A stretch of 64,000 nucleotides of DNA from the NCBI GenBank assembly GCA_015233015.1, contig JADFYO010000008.1, positions 27,175 through 91,174 on the forward strand, written 5' to 3'. The stretch is from Nitrospirota bacterium (GTDB taxonomy: Bacteria; Nitrospirota; Thermodesulfovibrionia; Thermodesulfovibrionales; Magnetobacteriaceae). Numbering within the stretch: the stretch's first letter is position 1; each line of letters starts with the position of its first letter. The notes below the pieces were generated by a model that worked only from the letters and a program-made list of their open reading frames with translations, was not told where the DNA came from and did no database searches. Shown here in pieces: positions 28,008 to 36,305 of the stretch. The position numbers and the translations under genes are program-made.

Positions 28008-29499
28008 CGAGATAATAATAAATACGACATTGGACGAAGTACGCGTAGGGGTGCTCGAGGGCGGACAGCTCGTCGAGTTCTACGTGGAAAGAAAGAAAGA
28101 GGCGAGCCTCGTAGGAAACATATTTAAAGGTAAGGTGGTAAAAATACTGCCGGGAATGCAGTCTGCCTTCGTAGATATTGGGCTTGAAAAGGCGGCGTTT
28201 CTCTACGTTGCCGACATAAAGACCGAGGTTGACGATTTTTCTGAATTTATGGAGGACACCGACGTGCCTATTGAGATACCAGGCAGGCGCGCAAGGAGCG
28301 ACCTCACCATCAGCGAATTGATTCAGGAGGGGCAGGAGGTGCTTGTACAGGTCTCAAAAGATCCAATCGGGACGAAGGGTGCCAGAGGCACATCCTATAT
28401 AACCATACCCGGCAGATATCTCGTCCTCATGCCGACAATAGAGCATGTCGGCATCTCCAGACGCATAGTAAATGTCGAGGAGCGCCAGCGCCTCAGGGCA
28501 ATTATAGACGAGATAAGACCCAAGGGCTATGGCCTCATTGTAAGGACCGCAAGCGAGAACTCAGACCTCGAGGAACTAAGAAAGGACACCGAGTTCCTGC
28601 TTCTTATCTGGGACAATATTCAAAAGAAAAAGGAAAAGGTCTCAGCCCCGTCGCTGCTTTACAGCGACCTTGACCTCACCTTCAGAAGCGTACGCGACCT
28701 GCTTAACGACGATGTCGAACGTCTGGTCATAGACAACAGGGATGAGTACGAGAATATTCTCGACTTTGTAAAGAACTTCTTTCCAAAACTGCTGAAGAAA
28801 ATAGAGCTATATGACAGGCGCGAGCCAATATTCGAGGCATTCGGAATAGAAATAGACATATATAAGGGTTTGGACAGAAAGGTGTGGCTTAAATCAGGCG
28901 GCTACATTGTAATAGACCAGACCGAGGCCATGACCGTCATAGACGTAAACACAGGCAAGTTTGTCGGGAAAAAAGACCTTGAGGACACCATTTTAAAGAC
29001 GAACCTCGAGGCTGTCAAGGAAATCGCCTACCAGATAAGGCTGAGAAACCTGGGCGGCATAATCATAATAGATTTCATAGACATGGAAATTCTCGAAAAC
29101 AGGGATAAGCTCTACTCGGCCTTTGTTGAGATGATGAAAAAAGACAGGGCTAAAAACACCATATTCAATGTCTCAGAGATAGGTCTCATTCAGATGACGA
29201 GAAAGCGGATAAGGGAAAGCCTCGGCAGGACGCTGTGTGAAAGCTGCCCGATGTGCGATGGCAAGGGGTTTGTTAAATCTCCTAAGACTATAAGTTATGA
29301 GATTTTCAGGAGATTAAAAAAGATTCCCCTTCACAAGGGAGCCAAGGTAATCATCTCGGCCAATCCCATAGTCGCCGACTACCTTTCGGACGAACAACGC
29401 GCCGGTCTTGAGGAGTTCGAGGTAACCTATGATATAGTCATCATAGTGAAGGCCGACTCAAGGTTTCATCGCGAGAAGATTGAAATAATGGTTATTTAG
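28000..29499 (+). CDS. rng: Ribonuclease G (RNase E/G family)
   Basis: Endoribonuclease that processes rRNA and initiates mRNA decay. The N-terminal S1-type RNA-binding domain is at about 35-125 (VGNIFKGKVVKILPGMQSAFVDIG). The catalytic region has the metal-binding acidic motifs VIDVNTGKFVG (near 305) and IIIIDFIDM (near 350). The zinc-link-like motif CESCPMCDGKG (near 415) follows. The 499-residue length lacks the long scaffold tail of RNase E, so RNase G is the better name. The start is TTG within the end of the radical SAM gene. Confidence 0.93.
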   Translation: MANEIIINTTLDEVRVGVLEGGQLVEFYVERKKEASLVGNIFKGKVVKILPGMQSAFVDIGLEKAAFLYVADIKTEVDDFSEFMEDTDVPIEIPGRRARSDLTISELIQEGQEVLVQVSKDPIGTKGARGTSYITIPGRYLVLMPTIEHVGISRRIVNVEERQRLRAIIDEIRPKGYGLIVRTASENSDLEELRKDTEFLLLIWDNIQKKKEKVSAPSLLYSDLDLTFRSVRDLLNDDVERLVIDNRDEYENILDFVKNFFPKLLKKIELYDRREPIFEAFGIEIDIYKGLDRKVWLKSGGYIVIDQTEAMTVIDVNTGKFVGKKDLEDTILKTNLEAVKEIAYQIRLRNLGGIIIIDFIDMEILENRDKLYSAFVEMMKKDRAKNTIFNVSEIGLIQMTRKRIRESLGRTLCESCPMCDGKGFVKSPKTISYEIFRRLKKIPLHKGAKVIISANPIVADYLSDEQRAGLEEFEVTYDIVIIVKADSRFHREKIEIMVI

Positions 29500-29504
29500 A
29501 TAAC

Positions 29505-30344
29505 ATGCAAATTCTTCCAAAAAAGTTCGGGGATAAGTACGAGGCTCTGCTGACGTATTTAAGGGGATTAGAGGGCGTGGTACTGGCGTACTCCGGCGGC
29601 GCGGACAGCACATTTTTACTCATGGCGGTGAGGGACTCAGGCGTTTCAGCTCTTGCGGTAACGGCCGTCTCTCCTTCGATGTCATCCTCTGATTTGAATG
29701 CCGCACTTGATATGGTCAGTGCCATCTCAGTTGCTCACGAGATAATTCACACCGACGAGCTTAACGATGAAAATTATTCCAGTAATACCCCTGACAGGTG
29801 CTTTTACTGCAAAAGCGAACTGTTTAAGAAATTAAAAGACATTGCCACGGCTAAGGGACTGCCCCATGTAATAGATGGAAGCAACATAGACGACCTCGGC
29901 GACTATAGGCCGGGCCTCAGGGCAAAGGCCAGCTATGGCGTGATAAGTCCGCTTGCCGAGGTAGGGCTTACAAAGGCTGAGATTCGTCAATTATCCAGAT
30001 GTAAGGGACTAAAGACATGGGACAGGCCCTCATCCCCCTGTCTCAGCTCGAGGCTTCCCTATGGGGAGCAAATCACCGTGAGTGCCCTGCGTATGGTTGA
30101 GCAGGCGGAGGTAGTATTAAAAGATCTTGGCTTTGTGAACCTGAGGGTGAGAAAACACGGCGACATGGCACGCATAGAACTCATGGATGAGGATATAGCA
30201 AAGGCAGTCAGGGCGGAAATCAAAGAGGTCATCATACAAAGATTTAGGGAAATCGGCTTTCTCTATGTAACCCTGGACATGGAGGGCTACCGGAGCGGGA
30301 GCCTCAACAGGGGGTTAAAAGCAGCTGGAGTTTCCATCTCGTAA
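29505..30344 (+). CDS. larE: ATP-dependent sacrificial sulphur transferase LarE
   Basis: Converts the dicarboxylate precursor of the nickel-pincer nucleotide cofactor by ATP-dependent activation and donation of a cysteine sulphur. PP-loop SGGADST is near residue 27; DRCFYCKSELF, DGSNIDDLGDYRPG and SPCLSSRLPYG follow, the last carrying the sacrificial cysteine equivalent to Lactobacillus Cys176. The 279-residue length is normal. It starts five bases after rng. LarB, LarC and the lactate racemase LarA are not in this window, so the client enzyme lies elsewhere; the adjacent GlcF-like gene also suggests 2-hydroxyacid metabolism. Confidence 0.9.
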   Translation: MQILPKKFGDKYEALLTYLRGLEGVVLAYSGGADSTFLLMAVRDSGVSALAVTAVSPSMSSSDLNAALDMVSAISVAHEIIHTDELNDENYSSNTPDRCFYCKSELFKKLKDIATAKGLPHVIDGSNIDDLGDYRPGLRAKASYGVISPLAEVGLTKAEIRQLSRCKGLKTWDRPSSPCLSSRLPYGEQITVSALRMVEQAEVVLKDLGFVNLRVRKHGDMARIELMDEDIAKAVRAEIKEVIIQRFREIGFLYVTLDMEGYRSGSLNRGLKAAGVSIS

Positions 30345-30348
30345 CGCG

Positions 30349-31572
30349 ATGAACGAGAAGGAATTCATAAGTCTAATTCGCCTGTGCGTAAAATGTGGCG
30401 GCTGCAAGACGCAATGCCCCACTTACTCGGTGTGCAAAGAGGAGTCGGAGACCGCCCGCGGCCGCATAAGGCTCTTACACGCACTTGTCGAGGGCAAGGT
30501 CAAACCGACCAAAAAATTCAACGAAAAACTCAGAAGCTGTGTCCTCTGCGGCTCGTGCGCAAATCACTGCCCGCTCAACATAGACCTAATGGAGATATTC
30601 TACCACGCCAGGACAATAATAAAAGACCATGACAACACATTGGCCGCTGCCGGTTTTTTGAGTAAGCTCGCGTTTAAGAACACGGATTTCACCATAAACC
30701 TGATTAAGCCATTTCAGAAAATGATTAATAACAGGCTTGCAAGAAAAAAACTAATGCCGGCGAATGTCCAATTCACTGAGAATCAGTTCAAGAAGACGGG
30801 CATATTTATGGTAAAAAATAAGATAGGCCGTGTGGCGGTATTTACGGGCTGTACGATAAAGCATATATATCCTGAGCTGATGTTCTCGGTGGCGAGGGTC
30901 TTCAACGCGCTGCGCTATGAGGTGGTATTTCCGACGTCGGAGGTATGCTGCGGGGTGCCGTTCAGGTCGCTTGGCCTGGAGTCGACGGCTGTGTCATATG
31001 CGGAGAAGAACTACGAGATCTTTAGTAAACTGAAGGTTGATGCCATTATATCGCTCTGCCCGACGTGTGTAGTCTCGCTGAAAAAGCACTATCCCGTATT
31101 AATAAATAAGGAGCTTGAAAATGTCTATGACATATCGGACTTCCTGCGTGGCAGGATAGACATGGACATGATTGACGACAACATCGGCCAGCGGCGTAAG
31201 ACGGTGAACCTGAAAGCGGTGTTTCATGAATCATGCCATCAGCGCAACGAACTCAAAAACGGCAGCCAGACAAGGGAACTGATACGCGCGCTGCGACGTG
31301 AGCAGCACGATGCTTCCAACCCCTTTGACATAGAGCTTCTTGAGCCGGACAAGCAGTCATGCTGCGGCTTCGGCGGGACATTCAGCGTGTTTTTTAACGA
31401 TATGTCAAATTACATACTTAATGAAACCGTAAAAGAGCTGGACAAGACAAAGGCCGAGGCAGTAATCACCACATGCCCCAACTGCATATTCCAGCTAAGC
31501 AAGGCAATTCAGGACAAGCCCATCTACCATCTGATAGAAATCATCGAAGAGGCCATAACCCCGCAGGTGTAA
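30349..31572 (+). CDS. GlcF/LutA-like Fe-S oxidoreductase subunit
   Basis: Electron-transfer subunit with two 4Fe-4S ferredoxin motifs (CVKCGGCKTQCPTY and CVLCGSCANHCPL, about residues 11 and 64) and two CCG domains (CCGVPFRSLG near 201 and CCGFGGTFSVF near 341) as in GlcF, LutA and HdrD. It probably passes electrons from a flavoprotein 2-hydroxyacid dehydrogenase; no FAD subunit is adjacent. It follows larE by four bases. The last about 138 bases before its final codons are duplicated 1.16 kb downstream (32568-32704), so the present C-terminus (EEAITPQV) may be a replacement of the original one (EKRLDK). Confidence 0.88.
   Translation: MNEKEFISLIRLCVKCGGCKTQCPTYSVCKEESETARGRIRLLHALVEGKVKPTKKFNEKLRSCVLCGSCANHCPLNIDLMEIFYHARTIIKDHDNTLAAAGFLSKLAFKNTDFTINLIKPFQKMINNRLARKKLMPANVQFTENQFKKTGIFMVKNKIGRVAVFTGCTIKHIYPELMFSVARVFNALRYEVVFPTSEVCCGVPFRSLGLESTAVSYAEKNYEIFSKLKVDAIISLCPTCVVSLKKHYPVLINKELENVYDISDFLRGRIDMDMIDDNIGQRRKTVNLKAVFHESCHQRNELKNGSQTRELIRALRREQHDASNPFDIELLEPDKQSCCGFGGTFSVFFNDMSNYILNETVKELDKTKAEAVITTCPNCIFQLSKAIQDKPIYHLIEIIEEAITPQV
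31411..31548 (+). repeat. Left copy of a 138-bp direct repeat (3' end of the Fe-S gene)
   Basis: Starts TACATACTTAATGAAACC and ends near ATCATCGAA. Aligned by eye with 32568-32704: nine substitutions and one deleted base, roughly 93 % identity. This copy is in frame and functional as part of the Fe-S gene. Confidence 0.9.
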
Positions 31573-31601
31573 GGTTTTACGTAATTACTGTGCAGCTCTT
31601 G

Positions 31602-31610
31602 TGATATAAT
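31602..31610 (+). promoter_or_regulatory. Extended -10 promoter of the nucleotidyltransferase gene
   Basis: TG-A-TATAAT (TGnTATAAT, 31602-31610) lies six bases before the ATG at 31617, with no good -35 and no Shine-Dalgarno, predicting a leaderless mRNA. Confidence 0.55.
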
Positions 31611-31616
31611 ATACTA

Positions 31617-32345
31617 ATGAGCAAGAACGGCGAACAGTCTGACATGGAAGGGCAAGCGTGGGAAGCCGTGCTGTCGTCGATTTGCCGATTGCAAGTCGTG
31701 CTGCCGGAAGCAGTGCTTGTTGGCGGGACAGCTTCGGCGATTTACGCTGAGCACCGTCTTTCGTTTGACCATGATCATGTTCTGCCCGATCTCAGGGAGC
31801 GCTTCGATGCTGTTTTATCTGAACTGGAAGCGGTTTCAGGTTGGGAGACGGCACGTGTCAAACGTCCTGTTTTAATCCTCGGCTCTCTGGATGGGGTTGA
31901 GACTGGTGTGCGTCAACTACGCCGAACAAAGCCTTTAGAAACCACGGTCATGCGAGTGGGCGGTCATGAATTGGTTTTGCCGGCATTGCCGGAGGTGCTG
32001 CGCATAAAGGCCTTTCTCTGCCTGCAGCGTAATGCCACGCGGGACTATCTCGATTTGGCCGCTTTGGCTGCACATATTGGGGTCGAAGCCGCCTGTGACG
32101 CTCTATGGAGCATGGATGAACTCTACCCGCAAAAGAGCGGAGGTGAGTGGGTTGTGCGTACTCAGCTGATACAGCAGCTTTCAGCGCCGCAACCATACGA
32201 CCTCGATGAAATAGACCTTGCCGAATATAAGGGGGTTCGTCCTCCATTTGATAGCTGGGGTTATGTTGCCGGGATGTGCGGCAAATTGTCCGATTGGCTG
32301 CTGAATGTTTGTGAGAAGGCGTTGCCTGAGGAGTTTGAAGAATGA
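31617..32345 (+). CDS. AbiEii-like nucleotidyltransferase
   Basis: Nucleotidyltransferase-fold protein of 242 residues. The GG-x-A helix start is VLVGGTASAIYAEHRLS near 35, the metal-binding acidic pair is FDHDH near 50, and the later RDYLDLAALAAHIG with the preceding KAFLCLQR is the AbiEii-type C-terminal pattern. It overlaps the small downstream ORF by ATGA as in toxin-antitoxin pairs, but the partner is not an AbiEi homologue I recognise. The cassette is enclosed by two copies of the neighbouring gene's 3' end, so it is an acquired unit. Confidence 0.75.
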   Translation: MSKNGEQSDMEGQAWEAVLSSICRLQVVLPEAVLVGGTASAIYAEHRLSFDHDHVLPDLRERFDAVLSELEAVSGWETARVKRPVLILGSLDGVETGVRQLRRTKPLETTVMRVGGHELVLPALPEVLRIKAFLCLQRNATRDYLDLAALAAHIGVEAACDALWSMDELYPQKSGGEWVVRTQLIQQLSAPQPYDLDEIDLAEYKGVRPPFDSWGYVAGMCGKLSDWLLNVCEKALPEEFEE

Positions 32346-32578
32346 AGCACCGCCACTTAACGCATGAGAAATTTACGATTGCGGCAATTGAGGACATTAT
32401 TGACAGAGGCCAGGTACCCGACTGGATTCCATTGATCAGAGCAATTCGGGCTGACCCGTACGGTGAGATTGCCTTGAAAACTGGTGCCCTGTGCGAGCGC
32501 CCCCTGTTCGGGTCATCTGTATTTCGTCGCGTACTCAACGCCGCGAGACAGTCGCGTCCGTTAAAACTACATACTTAA
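32342..32578 (+). CDS. Small partner of the AbiEii-like protein
   Basis: A 78-residue protein of unrecognised family, overlapping the nucleotidyltransferase by four bases. It is helical and basic (HLTHEKFTIAAIEDIIDRG, FRRVLNAARQSR) and contains WIPLIRAIRADPYGEIA. Its last three codons and stop lie in the right-hand direct repeat, showing that the insertion junction fixes its C-terminus. Role as antitoxin or effector is inference from position only. Confidence 0.6.
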   Translation: MKHRHLTHEKFTIAAIEDIIDRGQVPDWIPLIRAIRADPYGEIALKTGALCERPLFGSSVFRRVLNAARQSRPLKLHT

Positions 32579-32722
32579 CGAACCCGAAAAGGGCTTGATA
32601 AGACAAAGGCCGAGGCAGTAATCACCACATGCCCAAACTGAATATTCCAGCTAAGCAAGGCAATTCAGGACAAACCCATCTACCATCTGATAGAAATAAT
32701 CGAAAAAAGACTTGACAAATGA
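32568..32722 (+). pseudogene. Decayed second copy of the Fe-S gene 3' end
   Basis: Right copy of the 138-bp repeat plus its own downstream codons. Reading in the frame of the Fe-S protein gives TTCP-N-stop-IFQLSKAIQDK, where TGC (Cys) has become TGA, and one base is lost near the start. It continues to IIEKRLDK and a stop at 32720-32722, a credible native C-terminus. It is probably the displaced original 3' end of the Fe-S gene. Confidence 0.8.
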
Positions 32723-32740
32723 ATATTAGTGTTATAAACT
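32712..32740 (+). promoter_or_regulatory. Candidate promoter of the two-NTPase operon
   Basis: TTGACA (32712-32717), 17-base spacer, TAAACT (32735-32740); TATAAA at 32733 with a 15-base spacer is the alternative. It overlaps the stop of the decayed Fe-S fragment. Confidence 0.5.
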
Positions 32741-32745
32741 AGTAA

Positions 32746-32775
32746 ATGTTGTACAACAAAAGAGTTGTATAACAT
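32746..32775 (+). promoter_or_regulatory. Operator-like dyad downstream of the promoter
   Basis: Arms ATGTTGTACAAC and GTTGTATAACAT (11 of 12 positions complementary) separated by AAAAGA. Each arm itself contains a near-perfect decamer palindrome, GTTGTACAAC and GTTGTATAAC. It covers the expected start of transcription, so it is a good repressor site candidate. Confidence 0.55.
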
Positions 32776-32820
32776 CACCGTCATGTCTGTGGCGGCAGTT
32801 TCTACTGGAGGTGTTAAGTT

Positions 32821-34065
32821 ATGGTTGACCACATTAACGACGAAGAAGGGCCATCATTCGTAATCGGCAATATCGCCAGAGGAATCGATATGTGGGACAG
32901 GGATGCTGAAATAGATGAAATTTGGAAAACCTTAAAAAATGACAATGTATTGCTCAAGGCATGTCGCAGGTTTGGTAAATCGAGCATTATGTTAAAGATG
33001 AAAGAAAATCCTCGTCATGATTTCATTTGCTTTATGTTCGATGCGGAAAGCACGAAAAGTCCTGAGGATTTCGTTGTTACCCTTCTTGATAAATTACGTG
33101 CCGAGAATGAATTAAATGGTGATGCAAACCTAAAGAAATTGTTAAAGAAAGCAATAAGGATTATAAAAAAATCATTTAACGCCATTGATCAGGTGGGTAT
33201 CTCAGAGTTTAGTTTGAAATTTAGAGATGCCATCTCTTCTGATTGGCGTAAAGTAGCAGTTGAACTTATTGATTATTTATCTGGTTTCAACAGAAAGATT
33301 TTGTTTATTATCGATGAACTTCCTCAGTTAATTCTAAATATGAAACAACACCACGATAATAACGTGGCGTGTGAGTTTCTTAACTGGTTTCGAGAGGTTC
33401 GACAATCACATAATTTATCGAATATTCGATGGCTTTTTGGTGGCTCAATTGGTATTGAACATGCAATAAAAAAGGTTGGTGCTCAAAACACCGTGATTAA
33501 TGACCTCTCTATAATTGTTTTAAAGCCATACAGCGATAAAATAGGCAGAGAATTTATCGCGGCATTATTAAAACAAGAGGGGAAGTTCAGAGAAATATCA
33601 TCAGGGATAATTGAAAAAATCATGAACACCGTCGGCTCACCGGTACCATATTTCCTTCAAATTCTCATAAAAGAAAGCTTGGATACAATGAACGCTGCGG
33701 GAGAGGCTACTCTGACTAATGAAATCATAGAAGATGCATATCATGAAAGCGTACTTGGTGTTGCAAAAAGGGCTTATTTTGAGCACTTTTATGATAGGCT
33801 TTCCGACTACTATGACAACAACGAGGTTGAAATAGTCAAGCAGATCATTGTCGAGACGGCTAGAAAAGAAGGTGGTATATCAAAAGCAGATCTCTCTGAT
33901 TTATATAAAACGATAGTGGGAGATAAAATCCCTGGGACACGTATTAACGATATTATGGCCGACCTTCAAAATGAATTTTATATTGTTTATGATCATACTA
34001 TCGGCACTTATCGTTTTTTAACGAATGTTCTAAGGGATTGGTGGTTGAGATATCACAGTGATTAG
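32821..34065 (+). CDS. AAA/STAND-class ATPase, first of pair
   Basis: A 414-residue P-loop ATPase of the archaeal-ATPase/AAA-like class. Walker A is the variant CRRFGKSS near residue 48, preceded by the family's FVIGNIARGIDMWDRDAEIDEI; Walker B is KILFIIDELPQL near 162; the sensor region is WLFGGSIGIE near 205. A C-terminal helical and winged-helix-like part runs from about 300 (VETARKEGGISKADLSDLYK). A GGAGGTG precedes the ATG. The gene is AT-rich compared with flanks. It is followed after 11 bases by a second NTPase, so they form an operon; the function of the pair is not known to me. Confidence 0.75.
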   Translation: MVDHINDEEGPSFVIGNIARGIDMWDRDAEIDEIWKTLKNDNVLLKACRRFGKSSIMLKMKENPRHDFICFMFDAESTKSPEDFVVTLLDKLRAENELNGDANLKKLLKKAIRIIKKSFNAIDQVGISEFSLKFRDAISSDWRKVAVELIDYLSGFNRKILFIIDELPQLILNMKQHHDNNVACEFLNWFREVRQSHNLSNIRWLFGGSIGIEHAIKKVGAQNTVINDLSIIVLKPYSDKIGREFIAALLKQEGKFREISSGIIEKIMNTVGSPVPYFLQILIKESLDTMNAAGEATLTNEIIEDAYHESVLGVAKRAYFEHFYDRLSDYYDNNEVEIVKQIIVETARKEGGISKADLSDLYKTIVGDKIPGTRINDIMADLQNEFYIVYDHTIGTYRFLTNVLRDWWLRYHSD

Positions 34066-34076
34066 AGGGGGTAACA

Positions 34077-36305
34077 CTGAACCAATTATATGAATTCACG
34101 CCCGGACTTTTGACTTCAGATGTGCTCATTTCTATCTCTATGGGCAGGGATAGAGATATTTCGCGTATTGAGAACATTTTAAAGAACGCCTCAAGCGGCA
34201 GAAGTCTATCAAACTCCATACTTATCGGGCCTAAAGGAATCGGCAAGACTCATATTCTTAACATTATTTACCGTTCAATACGGGGCAATAGGAAAATAAA
34301 TGATAAGATTGCCGATCTTAAAGAGCGCTTTACGCCAGTCCTATTCTCTGAGGAAGAATATGTAAGCGGCGACATCACGAAGTTTGTTTTGACTATACTG
34401 CGTTATTTGCCTAACTCAAAAGATAATAAGCCTATTTCTATTCCGAAGGAATTTATCAATCTAACCCGAATAACAGAAAAAGAAAGGGCAGCGGCAGTTT
34501 CATTTCTAAAGACATTCAAGGAAAAGACGGGGAAAATCTTGCTCTTGTTAATAGACAACTTTAACGACATAATCGAAAAATTCACGAGAGAAGACCAATC
34601 CGCGCTGAGAGACGTACTGATGACGACAGACAGCGTATTAATAATTGGGGCGGCGCCGACACTCTTCGATGGCATAATCAATTACGACAAACCTTTTTAT
34701 AACTTTTTTGAAGTTATCAGGCTGCGTGATTTCTCATATAAAGAGACGACTGAACTGTTATATCGATTCGCGGCGATTGAAGGAAATGATGAGCTAATAA
34801 AAAAACTTGAAAACTCCAAATCTAAAATAGAGGCGATTCACAGACTCACCGGCGGCAACCCGCGTTTAATCCAGACACTTTTTAATATCGTCGTCAAAGA
34901 GGATGCGGCCTCTGTTGAGGATATGTTGATAAAACTTCTTGACAACCTTTCGTCATATTTTAGAGAACGAATGCGCGACCTTCCCAATCAACAAATGGAA
35001 ATCATAGATGTTATGGCGAGGGCGGAGACGCTTTTAACGCCCACAGAAATAGCCGCTGCGGCTCATTTACCCGTCAATACGGTAAACTCACAGCTTACGA
35101 GGCTGGAAAAAAGCGGCTATGTAAAAAATGTGACGCCAAAAAGAAAAAGAACTGTATTTTACGATATAAATGAAAGGCTGTTCAGCCTATGGCGTCAAAT
35201 GAGAGTAGATGCCGGAAGAAAACGACTGAGTTTAATCGTCAGGTTCTATGAAATATGGTTTTCTAAGGAAGAACTTCAATTGCATCTTGATAAAATATTA
35301 AAAGAGATCACAGAAAAATGCGCCGATGAGTGTCAATTGAGTAAGTGTATGGACAACCTCTACTATATTAAAGAAGCAATCCCTGAATTTAAAGGTAAAG
35401 GGGAAGCCTTGATAGCTTATCAAAAGGGAAACTATAAAGCAACTATTGTAATTTTAAAAAAACATTTAATGAAGAATCCTAATGACTATGAAGCGTTGTT
35501 AAATCTTGGTGCTGTATATTTAATGGAAGGACAACCTGATAAGGCGATAGCGGCATATAACAAGGCATTAGAGATTAATCCTAATGACTATGAAGCGTCG
35601 TCAAATCTTGGTGCTTTATATTCAAGCACAGGAGAACATGACAAAGCGATAGAGGCATGTAACAAGGCATTAGAAATTAATTCTAAATACGATGGTGCAT
35701 GGTATAATCTTGGTAATGCATATTCAGCCACAGGACGACCCCACAAGGCGATAGCGGCATATATCAAGGCATTAGAATTTGATCCTGAAAACTATAGGAC
35801 GTTGAATAATCTTGGGGTTATTTATCTTATTATTGGTCAACATAAAAAAGGATTTAACGCATTACTTAGTTCTATTAAGATTCAACCAAATGAAAAACTC
35901 CCATTAAATGGTATGTTTTATTTGTTTTATATAACATTTGTTCATGAGGCAATCAAAGGAAACGCTGCAAATGCTCTATATTCTTTACAAAAGATGATAG
36001 AAGTCTCATACGCTACCATATTAAAAAAAGAAATGCAAGATTTCTTTGTAAATTCGTTTAAAGAAATCGCAAAAAGCAAAAAATACAATTTCTTAAGACA
36101 GGCTTTAGACGAGGTAAAGAAGACCGGTGAAGATGAATTGTATGAATTATTACGGCCATTCGATATTATTGTAAAATATTACGAGACTAAGGACGAGAAC
36201 GTAATCGAACGGCTTAAGCCGGAGGTGCGTCTTATTGTCGATGAGATAATGAAAGAAATCGAAGGGGCGGCAGACACCGAATCATCACCAATCGAATCAT
36301 CCTGA
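34077..36305 (+). CDS. STAND-like ATPase with winged helix and TPR repeats
   Basis: The ATPase module has Walker A GPKGIGKTH and Walker B LLLLIDNFND, then the arginine-containing HRLTGGNPRLIQTLF. A winged-helix domain follows (TPTEIAAAAHLPVNTVNSQLTRLEKSGYVKNV), then four or more TPR units (YEALLNLGAVYLMEGQPDKA, YEASSNLGALYSSTGEHDKA, etc.). NTPase, helix-turn-helix and TPR sensor is a STAND-type layout. The track starts at TTG 34110, but the frame is open upstream and NQLYEFTPGLLTSD looks like a natural N-terminus; an AGAGGGGGT precedes CTG 34077, which I take as the start (742 residues). Role in defence or regulation is inferred. Confidence 0.72.
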   Translation: MNQLYEFTPGLLTSDVLISISMGRDRDISRIENILKNASSGRSLSNSILIGPKGIGKTHILNIIYRSIRGNRKINDKIADLKERFTPVLFSEEEYVSGDITKFVLTILRYLPNSKDNKPISIPKEFINLTRITEKERAAAVSFLKTFKEKTGKILLLLIDNFNDIIEKFTREDQSALRDVLMTTDSVLIIGAAPTLFDGIINYDKPFYNFFEVIRLRDFSYKETTELLYRFAAIEGNDELIKKLENSKSKIEAIHRLTGGNPRLIQTLFNIVVKEDAASVEDMLIKLLDNLSSYFRERMRDLPNQQMEIIDVMARAETLLTPTEIAAAAHLPVNTVNSQLTRLEKSGYVKNVTPKRKRTVFYDINERLFSLWRQMRVDAGRKRLSLIVRFYEIWFSKEELQLHLDKILKEITEKCADECQLSKCMDNLYYIKEAIPEFKGKGEALIAYQKGNYKATIVILKKHLMKNPNDYEALLNLGAVYLMEGQPDKAIAAYNKALEINPNDYEASSNLGALYSSTGEHDKAIEACNKALEINSKYDGAWYNLGNAYSATGRPHKAIAAYIKALEFDPENYRTLNNLGVIYLIIGQHKKGFNALLSSIKIQPNEKLPLNGMFYLFYITFVHEAIKGNAANALYSLQKMIEVSYATILKKEMQDFFVNSFKEIAKSKKYNFLRQALDEVKKTGEDELYELLRPFDIIVKYYETKDENVIERLKPEVRLIVDEIMKEIEGAADTESSPIESS

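Noticed and set aside
31948-32538. 196-residue minus-strand ORF within the nucleotidyltransferase cassette
   Set aside because: Antisense shadow; no ribosome site, and composition (Arg, His, Pro rich) is typical of a reverse frame.
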